A stretch of 46,758 nucleotides of DNA from Geodermatophilaceae bacterium (lineage in GTDB: Bacteria; Actinomycetota; Actinomycetes; Mycobacteriales; Geodermatophilaceae). Position numbers and translations under genes: made by a program. The DNA is taken from contig JACDAB010000085.1 of NCBI GenBank assembly GCA_013695665.1, forward strand, positions 1 to 46,758, read 5' to 3'. The notes below the pieces were generated by a model. The model was not told the DNA's origin and did not search any database. It saw nothing but the letters and a program-made list of their open reading frames with translations. Below, piece by piece: positions 10,887-20,110 of this stretch (positions are counted from its first letter, which is position 1; every line of letters begins with the position of its first letter).

Positions 10887-11723
10887 CTACGGCCGCAGCG
10901 ACAGGGCGCGGACGAGGGCGGCGCGCATGGCCGCGAGGGGTGCGCTCCGGCTGGTCATCAGCTCCACCTGGGCGGCGGCCTGGTGCAGGAGCACCTCGGC
11001 GCCGCCGACCACACGAACACCCCGGGCGCCGGCGGCCAGCGCCGTCGGCCACGGCGCATAGACGACATCCAGCAGTACGCCGTCGGCGGGCCAAGGGCCG
11101 GCCGACAACCCGTCGGCCGCCCCCGCCGGAACCGTCGAGACGAGGACGTCCCAGTCAGGTTCCAGCACCTCCGGCCAGCGCCGTACGGTCGGCTGGACGC
11201 CGAGGCGATCCGCTGCCGCCACGAGGTCTGCAGCCCGCGACGGCTCGCGCACGACGACCGTCGGTGCGCGCTCTCCGAGTGAGGCCATCGCCGCGAGCGC
11301 GGCGCTGGCGGTGCCGCCCGCTCCGAGCACCACACCGCGGCGGATCCGGCCGACGCCCGCTTCGGCCAGTGCCGTGCGCAACCCGGCCACGTCGGTGTTC
11401 GCCGCGTGCCAGCCACCGTCACGGGGGATCAGGGTGTTCGCTGCGCCAACGGCCCGCGCGATGTCCTGCGCGGAGTCGGCCAGCTCCAGCGCGGCCCGCT
11501 TGAGCGGCATCGTCAGCGACAGTCCCACCCAGGCGCTGTCGAGCCCGGCGACCAGGGCCGGAAGTCGCAGTTCGTCGCACTCGACCGCGTCGTAACGCCA
11601 CTGGGCGAGGCCGAGCGCGTCGTAGGCAGCCCGGTGCAGCACCGGGGACAACGAGTGCGCCACGGGCTGCCCGAGCACCGCGGCCCGGTGGTTTACCCGC
11701 AGCCCAGCCCCGCGGCCTCGCAC
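10887..11723 (-). CDS. aroE: Shikimate dehydrogenase
   Basis: AVLGQPVAHSLSPVLHRAAYDALG, VLGAGGTASAALAA. Exact start uncertain. Confidence 0.92.
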   Translation of the reverse strand: MRGRGAGLRVNHRAAVLGQPVAHSLSPVLHRAAYDALGLAQWRYDAVECDELRLPALVAGLDSAWVGLSLTMPLKRAALELADSAQDIARAVGAANTLIPRDGGWHAANTDVAGLRTALAEAGVGRIRRGVVLGAGGTASAALAAMASLGERAPTVVVREPSRAADLVAAADRLGVQPTVRRWPEVLEPDWDVLVSTVPAGAADGLSAGPWPADGVLLDVVYAPWPTALAAGARGVRVVGGAEVLLHQAAAQVELMTSRSAPLAAMRAALVRALSLRP

Positions 11724-12841
11724 CGCGCCTTCGCCGCCTCGAATTCCGCGGCGCTGGCGGTGAAGAAATGGTTGCCCGCAGCGTCCTCCAGGACGTAGTA
11801 GATCCAGTTGCCCGGCGCCGGGGAAAGGGCGGCTTCCAGGGATGCCGCGCCTGGGCTGGAGATCGGGGTCGGCGGGAGGCCGACGTTGAGCCGGGTGTTG
11901 TACGGGGAGTCCACCAGAAAGTCCTCGGTGGTGAGCTCGGTGCCTGGCTTACCGAGGTCGTAGGCGCTGGTGGCGTCGATACCCAGCGGGATGTTCTGCT
12001 CCAGCCGGTTGTAGACGACGCGCGCGATCATGGGCCGTTCCGCGTCGATCCGGCTCTCCGATTGGATCATCGAGGCGATAACCACGATGTCGTAGGGCTC
12101 CATACCCAGTTGCGCGGCACGCCCTTCGAGGTCCAGGCTGGTCGCCGCCGTCGTGAACTGGGCCACCAGCCGCTGCAGGATCTCCAGCGCCTCGTCCTGA
12201 GGATCGAACGTGTAGGTCTCGGGGAACAGGAAACCTTCCAGCCGCCCGGCGGTGTACGCCGGGAGGCCAAGGGACTCCACCTGGTTCGCGGCGTTCTCGA
12301 ACTCGACCAGGGGGATGTCGGTGGCCTCGGCCAGGGCGAGCAGGATCTGAGCCTGGGTGAAACCCTCCGGGATCGTGACGATCTCGGTCAGCCGGGCGAC
12401 CGGATCCAGCAGCAGGTCCAGCGCGAGCGCTGCTGACATCTGCGTTCGCAGCTCGTAGAGGCCGGGCTGGATGGACAGCGACTCCTGGTTGGCTGTAGCG
12501 GCGTCGCGGAAGGCGCGCTCGCTCAGCACGACATCTGCCTCGAACAGGGTGGTTGCGATGTCGCTGGCCGTATCCCCCTGGTCGACCCGGATCTCTATCG
12601 ATCCGGTCCCGGCACCGGTGTAGTCGGGAACCTCGCCGAAAGCGCCGAAGGCACCGAGCAGCGCCCTGCCGCCGAAGAAGACGGCGGCCACCAGCGCACC
12701 GATCACCAGAACAGCCAGCAGCGACGTGATGATGCTGCGGACGCGCCGCCGGCGCCGGTGTCGGGACCGGCGCGGCGGCCGTTCGGTGTCGACCAGCAGG
12801 GACAGGTCGCCACCGTCATCGTTGGTCACCGGGTCAGCCAC
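11693..12841 (-). CDS. mltG: Endolytic transglycosylase MltG
   Basis: TM segment then [59 protein letters not shown] start overlaps ruvX stop. Confidence 0.93.
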   Translation of the reverse strand: MADPVTNDDGGDLSLLVDTERPPRRSRHRRRRRVRSIITSLLAVLVIGALVAAVFFGGRALLGAFGAFGEVPDYTGAGTGSIEIRVDQGDTASDIATTLFEADVVLSERAFRDAATANQESLSIQPGLYELRTQMSAALALDLLLDPVARLTEIVTIPEGFTQAQILLALAEATDIPLVEFENAANQVESLGLPAYTAGRLEGFLFPETYTFDPQDEALEILQRLVAQFTTAATSLDLEGRAAQLGMEPYDIVVIASMIQSESRIDAERPMIARVVYNRLEQNIPLGIDATSAYDLGKPGTELTTEDFLVDSPYNTRLNVGLPPTPISSPGAASLEAALSPAPGNWIYYVLEDAAGNHFFTASAAEFEAAKARCEAAGLGCG

Positions 12842-13274
12842 GGGGTTGCGCACCCCCGTCGAGCCAGCCCTGCAGTATGTACGCTGCGGCCGCCTGATCG
12901 ATGACCGCCCGTTGCTCTCGCTGCCGGATGCCCTGCTGGCGGAGCGTTCGGCTGGCACTCACCGTGGACAGCCGCTCGTCCACCAGCCGCACCGGCACCG
13001 GGTCGATCCGGGCACCGAGCCGCTCGGCGTACTCGCGGGCATCACGCGCCGAGGCACCCTGATGCCCGGACAGATGTCGCGGCAACCCCACCACGACCTC
13101 CACGATGCCGTACTCCGCCACCAAATCGCCGAGTCGCGCGAGATCTTGCCCGCCGCGCGCGTCGCGGGCAACCGTGACGAGGGGGGTGGCGAGGATCCCA
13201 GCAGGGTCGCTGACGGCCACGCCGATGCGGACGGAGCCCACGTCCACCCCCAGCCGCCGCCCCACCACGCTCAT
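12834..13274 (-). CDS. ruvX: Holliday junction resolvase-like YqgF/RuvX
   Basis: [41 protein letters not shown]. Confidence 0.93.
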   Translation of the reverse strand: MSVVGRRLGVDVGSVRIGVAVSDPAGILATPLVTVARDARGGQDLARLGDLVAEYGIVEVVVGLPRHLSGHQGASARDAREYAERLGARIDPVPVRLVDERLSTVSASRTLRQQGIRQREQRAVIDQAAAAYILQGWLDGGAQPRG

Positions 13275-13335
13275 CCGCGACCTCTGTTCCGCGCAGCGTT
13301 CCACCGGCCACTCGTACCGGCGTTCGCGGAGGTGA

Positions 13336-16017
13336 TCATGCCGACCCGGTCACCCGCTGGGCGACGGCGTGTTCGGCCAGGCGCAACGCCTCGGCGGTGC
13401 CCTCCACCCGGCTGCCGGCACCCTGTGCCAGGTCCTCGCGACCGCCTCCTCGCCCGTCCACCGTGGGCGCGAAGGCACGCACCACCTCTGCCGCGGACAG
13501 CTTCCACGTCCGGGCCGGCTCGTTGACGGCGACCACGAAGGACACCCGTCCCTGGTCCTGACCGAGCAGGACGACCACAGCGGGAACCGCCGGGTCCAGC
13601 CGTCCGCGCAGGTCGAGGGCAAGGGTACGAAGGTCGGCCCCGGACAGGCCGTGCGGTGCCTGCGCACCGACGAAGGCGACCCCGTAGACATCCTTGGCGG
13701 CGGTGGCCAGGGCGCCGGCGCCGGCCAGCACCGCCTGCCCCCTGAGCCTGTCCAGCTCCTTCTCGGCCTGTCGAAGACGCTCGATCACGCCGTGCACCCG
13801 CTCCGGCACCTCCTCGGCGGGAACCTTGAACACGTCCGCGAGCTGGCTGACCAGCACGTGCTCGCGGGCCAGGAATCGGAACGCATCCATCCCGACCAGC
13901 GCCTCGACCCGGCGTACACCGGCACCGATGGAAGCCTCGGACAGCAACTGCACCATGCCCAGCTGCCCGGACCGGGCCGCGTGCGTGCCGCCGCACAGTT
14001 CGCGCGCGTAGTCCCCGATCTCGACGACGCGCACCTCGTCGCCGTACTTCTCACCGAACAACGCCAGGGCCCCGATCCGACGTGCCTCGGCCTGGGTGGC
14101 GAGGAAGGCGCGCACCTCGAGGTCGTCCAGCAGGACGGAGTTCACCTCGTCCTGCACGTCGGCGAGGACGCTCGGCGGCACCGCCGACGGGGTAGTGAAG
14201 TCGAAGCGCAACCGGCCCGGGGCGTTCAGGGAGCCGGCCTGGGCGGCAGAGTCCCCCAGCGCCTTGCGCACCGCCCGATGGATCAGATGGGTGGCGGTGT
14301 GCGCCCGGGAGATCGCCCGGCGCCTGCTGACGTCCACCTCGGCGTGCGCTTCGTCACCGCGGCGCACTTCACCGCTGACCACCCGCCCTCGATGGACGAC
14401 CACACCGGGCAGCGGCGACTGGACGTCGATGACCTCCAGCTCACCCGCACCCACCCGGATGACTCCCCAGTCCGGCTGCTGGCCGCCACCTTCGGCGTAG
14501 AACGGCGTGGCGTCGAGGACTACCTCGATCTCCTCCCCCTCGCCTGCCACCTCGACCACCCCGTCGACGGTGAGCAGGCCGGTGATCCGCGACTGCCTCG
14601 ACACCTCGGCGTACCCGGTGAACTCCGAGGTTCCGGACGCCGCGAGGATCGAGGTGTACGCCGACACGTCCGCGCGGCCACCCTTGCGACCTTGCGAGTC
14701 CGCCTTGGCCCGCGCCCGTTGCTCGGCCATGAGCCGGCGGAAACCGTTCTCGTCCACCGACAGTCCCTGCTCGGCGGCCATCTCCAGGGTGAGCTCGATC
14801 GGGAAGCCGAACGTGTCATGCAGGGCGAACGCGCGCTCGCCCGCCAGCTGTGGCGCGCCGGCGGCCTTGGCGTCCCGCACCGCCGTGTCCAGCATCGTGG
14901 TTCCCTGCCGCAGCGTGTGCCCGAACGCCTCCTCCTCGGCGTACGCGTAGCTCGCGATCCGCTCGTAGTCGGTGGCGATCTCCGGGTACGACGCGGCCAT
15001 CGCGTCGCGGGAGACCGGGAACAGGATAGGAAAGGCGGGGTCTTCGTATCCGAGCAGTCGGATCGCCCGGACCGCGCGACGCAGGATCCGGCGCAGGACG
15101 TAGCCACGACCCTCGTTCGAGGGGATGACCCCGTCGCCGATCAGCATCAGCCCGGTCCGCACGTGGTCGGCGATCACCCGCAGCCGTACGTCGGCGTCGT
15201 AGTCGCTGCCGTAGCGGCGTCCGGTGAGGTCTGCGGCAGTGTCGAGGACCGGTCGCACCTCGTCGATCTCGAACAGGTTGTCGACGCCCTGCAGCAGGTA
15301 GGCCACCCGCTCGAGACCCATTCCGGTGTCGATGTTCTTGCTGGGCAACTCACCCAGGATGGGGAAGTCCTTTCCCTCCCCGGGGCCGCGCTGGAACTCC
15401 ATGAAGACCAGGTTCCAGAACTCCAGAAAGCGGTCGCCGCCGAGGTCGACCGCCGGACCGCCGTCAGGTCCGAACTCCGGGCCACGGTCGAAGTGGATCT
15501 CCGAGCACGGTCCCGCCGGACCGGGCTGGCCGGTGGACCAGTAGTTCTCCTCCATCCCCAGCCGCTGGACCCGTTCTTCGGGCAGCCCGGTGAGCCGCGG
15601 CCAGAGCAGAGCGGCCTCGTCGTCGTCCTTGTAGACCGTGACCCAGATCCGGTCGGGGTCCATGCCCAGCCCACCGTCGGCGATGGAGTTGGTGACCAGT
15701 TCCCAGGCGTAGCCGATCGCGCCTTCCTTGAAGTAGTCGCCGAAGCTGAAGTTGCCGTTCATCTGGAAGAACGTGCCGTGCCGGGTGGTCTTGCCCACCT
15801 CCTCGATGTCCAGCGTCCGCACGCACTTCTGCACGCTAACCGCGCGGGGGTACGGCGCCGGTTCGCGGCCGGTGAGGTAGGGGATGAATGGCACCATGCC
15901 GGCGACGGTGAACATCAACGTCGGGTCGTCGGCGATCAGGCTGGCACTGGGCACCAGGGTGTGGCCCCGCGCGGTGAAATGCTCGAGGAAGCGACGGCGG
16001 ATGTCGGCTGTTCGCAT
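13336..16017 (-). CDS. alaS: Alanyl-tRNA synthetase
   Basis: 893 aa; [49 protein letters not shown]. Confidence 0.98.
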   Translation of the reverse strand: MRTADIRRRFLEHFTARGHTLVPSASLIADDPTLMFTVAGMVPFIPYLTGREPAPYPRAVSVQKCVRTLDIEEVGKTTRHGTFFQMNGNFSFGDYFKEGAIGYAWELVTNSIADGGLGMDPDRIWVTVYKDDDEAALLWPRLTGLPEERVQRLGMEENYWSTGQPGPAGPCSEIHFDRGPEFGPDGGPAVDLGGDRFLEFWNLVFMEFQRGPGEGKDFPILGELPSKNIDTGMGLERVAYLLQGVDNLFEIDEVRPVLDTAADLTGRRYGSDYDADVRLRVIADHVRTGLMLIGDGVIPSNEGRGYVLRRILRRAVRAIRLLGYEDPAFPILFPVSRDAMAASYPEIATDYERIASYAYAEEEAFGHTLRQGTTMLDTAVRDAKAAGAPQLAGERAFALHDTFGFPIELTLEMAAEQGLSVDENGFRRLMAEQRARAKADSQGRKGGRADVSAYTSILAASGTSEFTGYAEVSRQSRITGLLTVDGVVEVAGEGEEIEVVLDATPFYAEGGGQQPDWGVIRVGAGELEVIDVQSPLPGVVVHRGRVVSGEVRRGDEAHAEVDVSRRRAISRAHTATHLIHRAVRKALGDSAAQAGSLNAPGRLRFDFTTPSAVPPSVLADVQDEVNSVLLDDLEVRAFLATQAEARRIGALALFGEKYGDEVRVVEIGDYARELCGGTHAARSGQLGMVQLLSEASIGAGVRRVEALVGMDAFRFLAREHVLVSQLADVFKVPAEEVPERVHGVIERLRQAEKELDRLRGQAVLAGAGALATAAKDVYGVAFVGAQAPHGLSGADLRTLALDLRGRLDPAVPAVVVLLGQDQGRVSFVVAVNEPARTWKLSAAEVVRAFAPTVDGRGGGREDLAQGAGSRVEGTAEALRLAEHAVAQRVTGSA

Positions 16018-16133
16018 CAGTGCAAGCCCGCTGTGTGCGCTGGGTCATGGCGCGCTGCGCGCGCGAGTCGCACCGCTCGCTTCGCTCCTCGCTCGCTGAC
16101 GCTTGCTGCGATGCTCGCTCGTTCTCGACTCAT
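16017..16133 (-). CDS. Putative coupled mini-ORF A, 38 aa ([38 protein letters not shown])
   Basis: ATG overlaps the stop of the upstream gene (ATGA); TGA overlaps the alaS ATG (TGATG). Confidence 0.35.
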   Translation of the reverse strand: MSRERASIAASVSERGAKRAVRLARAARHDPAHTAGLH

Positions 16134-16138
16134 TGCGT
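16097..16138. repeat. 42-bp imperfect direct repeat, copy A
   Basis: tgacgcttgctgcgatgctcgctcgttctcgactcattgcgt; 35/42 identical to copy B by eye. Confidence 0.85.
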
Positions 16139-16387
16139 GAAGTCCTCCGGCTTGGCGCCGAGACGACCGTCCAGCCCCACGCCGTCGCGCAGTTCCTCCT
16201 CCCGCTCCTGCATGCCGGAACGGACGTCGACAGTGAACTCGCGCACGGCCGCCCCGAGGTCGCGGATGCCATCGGCGAGGTTTCCGGCGATGCCGGCGGG
16301 GGTGAGTTGCTGCGCCGCGCGGCTGGCCTTGCGGACGACGAGGGCGCCGATCGAGGCCCCCATCGCGATCCAGAACAGCCGCCTCAT
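16130..16387 (-). CDS. Small conserved actinobacterial membrane-anchored protein (between alaS and DUF948 gene)
   Basis: MRRLFWIAMGASIGALVVRKASRAAQQLTPAGIAGNLADGIRDLGAAVREFTVDVRSGMQEREEELR; N-terminal hydrophobic segment; conserved position next to alaS. Confidence 0.75.
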   Translation of the reverse strand: MRRLFWIAMGASIGALVVRKASRAAQQLTPAGIAGNLADGIRDLGAAVREFTVDVRSGMQEREEELRDGVGLDGRLGAKPEDFTQ

Positions 16388-16440
16388 CGCCGGCCACACT
16401 CGATGACGCTCGCGACGATGCTCACTCGCTCTCGGCTCAT
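16384..16440 (-). CDS. Putative coupled mini-ORF B, 18 aa (MSRERVSIVASVIECGRR)
   Basis: ATG overlaps DUF948-gene stop (ATGA); stop overlaps the next ATG (ATGA). Confidence 0.3.
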   Translation of the reverse strand: MSRERVSIVASVIECGRR

Positions 16441-16445
16441 CGCGT
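16404..16445. repeat. 42-bp imperfect direct repeat, copy B
   Basis: tgacgctcgcgacgatgctcactcgctctcggctcatcgcgt. Confidence 0.85.
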
Positions 16446-16829
16446 CCTCTTCCGCCTGCTCAGCCGGGTGTCAGAGTCCGACCTGCGTCGCGCCTTGGAC
16501 GCCTTGCGCACGCCGTAGGAGAACGCGGCGACCTTGACCACCGGGCCGCCCAGCGTGGCCGCGAACAGGGAGGCCAGAGCGGCGGCGTTGCTCGACATCG
16601 CCTGCGCATTCGTGGTGATGCCCTCGACCCGCTCGAGGTTGCTGTTGACCTGGCTCACGGTGACCGCGGCACCGTCCAGGAGTGGGCCGGCGCCTTCGTG
16701 TGCCTTCCGGATCGCCAGCGTCGTCTCGTCCAGCGTCCGGCCGAGTTTGAGCAGCGGGACCGCCAGCAGGATCACCAGGAGGACGAATGCCCCCGCAGCG
16801 ACCACGGCGGCCCAGTCACCTGCGGACAC
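16437..16829 (-). CDS. DUF948-like membrane protein
   Basis: 130 aa; N-terminal TM, LLKLGRTLDETTLAIRKAHEGAGPLLDGAAVTVSQVNSNLERVEGITTNAQAMSSN. Confidence 0.8.
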   Translation of the reverse strand: MSAGDWAAVVAAGAFVLLVILLAVPLLKLGRTLDETTLAIRKAHEGAGPLLDGAAVTVSQVNSNLERVEGITTNAQAMSSNAAALASLFAATLGGPVVKVAAFSYGVRKASKARRRSDSDTRLSRRKRTR

Positions 16830-16893
16830 CAGCTCTCACTCCCCTTGTCGCGTTGGTCGGTCGTTCGGCCGGTCAGCGCCGACCCCGGAGACC

Positions 16894-18234
16894 CTATCCC
16901 TTGCCGCCGGTCAGAATCTCCCGGATACGTTCCAGCCGTTGCCCCAGCGCCCTCTCCGCGCCATGTGCGGTTGGCCGGTAGTACGCCTTGCCGACGACCG
17001 TGTCCGGTGCATACTGCTGGGCCGCGACGCCATCGGGGACGTCATGCGGATAGACGTAGCCCGAGCCGTGCTCGAGTCGGCGCGCCCCCTGATAGCTCGC
17101 GTCACGCAGCGCCGCAGGCACGGTCCCGGCCAGCCCTCGACGGACATCCTCGAGCGCCTCGTTGATGGCGACGTACGCCGCGTTCGACTTCGGCGCGAGC
17201 GCAAGGTGTACGACGGCCTGCGCCAGCGGAATGCGGCCTTCGGGCATTCCGATGAACGCGACAGCCTCCGCAGCGGCGACCGCGGTCAGCAGCGCGGTCG
17301 GATCGGCCATTCCGATGTCCTCACTGGCGGAGATGACCAGCCGTCGCGCGATGAAGCGCGGGTCCTCCCCCGCCTCGACCATCCGCGCCAGATAGTGCAG
17401 AGCAGCATCGACGTCACTGCCGCGGATCGACTTGATCAGGGCGCTCGTGACGTCGTAGTGCTGGTCGCCGTCGCGGTCGTAGCGGACCGCCGCGCGGTCG
17501 ACCGCCGATTCGAGCGTCTCGACACCGATCTCGGTGGCGGACTGGGCGCGTGCCGCACCGGCACCGGCCTCGAGCGCGGTGAGCGCCCGGCGGGCGTCGC
17601 CGTCTGCGATCCGGAGCAGGTGCGCCCGCGCCTCACCGGTCAGCGCGAACTCCCCGAACAGCCCGCGCTCGTCGGTCAGCGTGCGGTCGAGGAGTTCGCC
17701 GATGGCCTCGTCGGTGAGCGGCTGCAGGCTGAGCAGCAGCGAGCGGGACAGCAGCGGGCTCACGATCGAGAAGAACGGGTTCTCCGTCGTCGCCGCGATC
17801 AGGCTGACCACGCGATCCTCCACCGCGCCCAGCAGGGAGTCCTGCTGGGTCTTGGAGAAGCGGTGCACCTCGTCGATGAACAGCACGGTCCGGGTGCCGT
17901 TCATGCCCAGGTCGCGGCGCGCCTGCTCGATCACCGCCCGCACGTCCTTGACACCGGCGTTCAGAGCCGAGAGTTGGACGAAGCGTCGGCTTGTCGCCAG
18001 CGATACGACGTAGGCGATCGTGGTCTTTCCGGTCCCGGGCGGACCGTAGAGGATCAGCGACATCGCTGCGTCGCTCTCGACCAGGCGACGCAACGGGGCG
18101 CCCGGCGCGAGCAGGTGCTCCTGGCCGACCACCTCGTCCAGCGTGCGGGGGCGCATCTTCACCGCAAGCGGCGCGGCCGCCGCTGCCGCGTCCTCGGCCG
18201 CTGCATCGAACAGGCTCGCCGGGCCGTCCGTCAC
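16894..18234 (-). CDS. rarA: Replication-associated recombination protein A (AAA ATPase)
   Basis: 446 aa; [57 protein letters not shown]. Confidence 0.95.
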   Translation of the reverse strand: MTDGPASLFDAAAEDAAAAAAPLAVKMRPRTLDEVVGQEHLLAPGAPLRRLVESDAAMSLILYGPPGTGKTTIAYVVSLATSRRFVQLSALNAGVKDVRAVIEQARRDLGMNGTRTVLFIDEVHRFSKTQQDSLLGAVEDRVVSLIAATTENPFFSIVSPLLSRSLLLSLQPLTDEAIGELLDRTLTDERGLFGEFALTGEARAHLLRIADGDARRALTALEAGAGAARAQSATEIGVETLESAVDRAAVRYDRDGDQHYDVTSALIKSIRGSDVDAALHYLARMVEAGEDPRFIARRLVISASEDIGMADPTALLTAVAAAEAVAFIGMPEGRIPLAQAVVHLALAPKSNAAYVAINEALEDVRRGLAGTVPAALRDASYQGARRLEHGSGYVYPHDVPDGVAAQQYAPDTVVGKAYYRPTAHGAERALGQRLERIREILTGGKG

Positions 18235-18336
18235 GGTCCTGACCCTAGCCCGGTCGGCGTCATGTGATGATCATGGCCGGCAGCCGCCCCACGGGGTCAG
18301 CCGGTATGGCGGGCTCGCGGCGGACAAGGCCGAAGC

Positions 18337-19413
18337 CTACGTGCGGCGGGCTCGGACCGACTCGTAGACGGCGGCGTACGACGCGGCGACCGCCTGGACG
18401 GTGAACTGCCGGGCGTAGGCACGCCCGGGCGCCGGGTCGGGTCGCGACGGGCCGTCCAACGCGGCCTGGATCGCCCGCGCCAGTGCGGGCGGATCCTCGG
18501 CCGGCACGAGGACACCCCGCCCCTCGCCGAGGGTGAGCGGCAGGCCCTCCACGGCCGTGCCGATGACCGGGACGCCGAGCCCGAGCCCGACCACCGCGCT
18601 CTGCGACCAGGCCTCCTCCCGAGAGGGGACGACGTGGACAGCCGCGCCAGCGACGTAGGCGGCGGGTTCCGGGGACCACCCGATCAGGTGGACGGAGTCG
18701 CTCAACCCGAGCGCGCGGACCTGTGCCGCCAGGTGCCCTGCTGCCGGCCCGTTGCCGATGAGGTAGGCGCAGACCGGCGTACGGAGCAGGGCGAGCGCCT
18801 CGAGAAGGATGTCGGGGCCCTTCTCCCAGTGCAGCCGACCGGTGTAGGTGAGCCGGGGAGTCGACAACCCGGGCAGCGGGGTCGCATCCAGCCCTTCGAC
18901 CGCGGAGCATCCCTCGTGCAGCACCGCCTTGCTGAGACCGAGCGACCGGGCGAAGTCGCGGGCAGCCGGCCCGTGGGCGAAGAACGCGTCGATCCGCGTG
19001 GCGGCGGCTTCGGCCGGCCCGGCGAGGTCACCGCAGGGCCAGGTCACCGCATTGTGCTCGCTGGCCACCAGCGGCACTCCACGTCCGACGACGGTCGCGG
19101 CCGCCATCCAGGCCCCGGCCATGTGTGCGTGCACGAGGTCGGCGCCCGCCAACCGAGGAGCAAGCCAGTCGGCGAAGTCCGCGCTGTACCGCCACTGCAG
19201 CGCCAGGTGCTGCCCGGATCGGGGATCGACGAAGGTCTCGACCTCGACGCCGTACCGCCGTGCCAGCGCGACACCGCCGACGGTTGCGTCGCCGGCGAGC
19301 AGCCGGACGGTGTCGATGCCGTGCGCGCGCAGGCCACGGGACAAGCGCAGTGCGGACAGCTGGCCGCCCCCTTCTTCGAGCACCCCGATGACCCGGACGA
19401 CGTCCACCGTCAA
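18337..19413 (-). CDS. GT4-type glycosyltransferase
   Basis: 358 aa; LTYTGRLHWEKGPDILLEAL, VVPSREEAWSQSAVVGLGLGVPVIGTAVEGLPLTL. Confidence 0.88.
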   Translation of the reverse strand: MTVDVVRVIGVLEEGGGQLSALRLSRGLRAHGIDTVRLLAGDATVGGVALARRYGVEVETFVDPRSGQHLALQWRYSADFADWLAPRLAGADLVHAHMAGAWMAAATVVGRGVPLVASEHNAVTWPCGDLAGPAEAAATRIDAFFAHGPAARDFARSLGLSKAVLHEGCSAVEGLDATPLPGLSTPRLTYTGRLHWEKGPDILLEALALLRTPVCAYLIGNGPAAGHLAAQVRALGLSDSVHLIGWSPEPAAYVAGAAVHVVPSREEAWSQSAVVGLGLGVPVIGTAVEGLPLTLGEGRGVLVPAEDPPALARAIQAALDGPSRPDPAPGRAYARQFTVQAVAASYAAVYESVRARRT

Positions 19414-20069
19414 TTCACCGGCCAGATGCCGACTGCCACGCCTGCGGCGGTGTCCACATCGAAGACGACCGGGTGCTCCCGCTGCCAGCGGGCCAGTACG
19501 TCAGTCTCACCCGCCCGCTCGATGTCGTCGAGGACGATCCGCGCTCCTGCCGCAAGCCGCCCGGCGAGGCTGCCCAGAGCGGGGTAGCGGGCGTGCTCGG
19601 CGCCGGGCTGCCAGGCCGGCGGACCATCCACGACGAGCACCTCGATCGGTCGTCCTGCCTCGTCAACGGCGGTGGAGAGGGCCACCTCGTCGTACCAGTG
19701 GGTGTCGCCCCACGCGCCCTCGTGCGGGCGGAGCGGTGCCCGGACGACGCCGGCCACGTCCGCCAGCCCTTCGCGGTCGAGCTGACGCTGCACGCGGTGC
19801 GCCCAGGACTCGTCGTGCTCGACCGCCAGCAGGCGCCCCGTTCCCAACTGTCGCAACAACCGGGCGACGACGACGGTGCTCACACCGCTGCCGAGTTCGA
19901 GCACCAGCTCCGGGGTGCGAAACCACACGTCGTTGAGCACCGTCACCAGCCCGGCCGGACGCATCGCGCCGGTGGACCACGGCAGGTACGGGCCGAGCAG
20001 CGGAGCCAGCACATGCCAGGCGGCAGCGTCGTCCAGGGGCGGGCGGGGCGTGTCGTCCGGGGATGGCAT
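19410..20069 (-). CDS. SAM-dependent methyltransferase-like protein
   Basis: VLELGSGVSTVVVARLLRQLGTGRLLAVEHDESWAHRV, IEVLVVDGPPAW; start MPSPDDTPRPPLDD. Confidence 0.8.
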   Translation of the reverse strand: MPSPDDTPRPPLDDAAAWHVLAPLLGPYLPWSTGAMRPAGLVTVLNDVWFRTPELVLELGSGVSTVVVARLLRQLGTGRLLAVEHDESWAHRVQRQLDREGLADVAGVVRAPLRPHEGAWGDTHWYDEVALSTAVDEAGRPIEVLVVDGPPAWQPGAEHARYPALGSLAGRLAAGARIVLDDIERAGETDVLARWQREHPVVFDVDTAAGVAVGIWPVN

Positions 20070-20110
20070 CCTGCTGGTGTCGTCTCGGGAGCGCACCCAG
20101 GGAGCTTCGC

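Noticed and set aside
13369-16140. 923-aa plus-strand ORF
   Set aside because: Antisense to alaS; high-GC shadow ORF with Arg/His/Gly-rich composition and no domain motifs.
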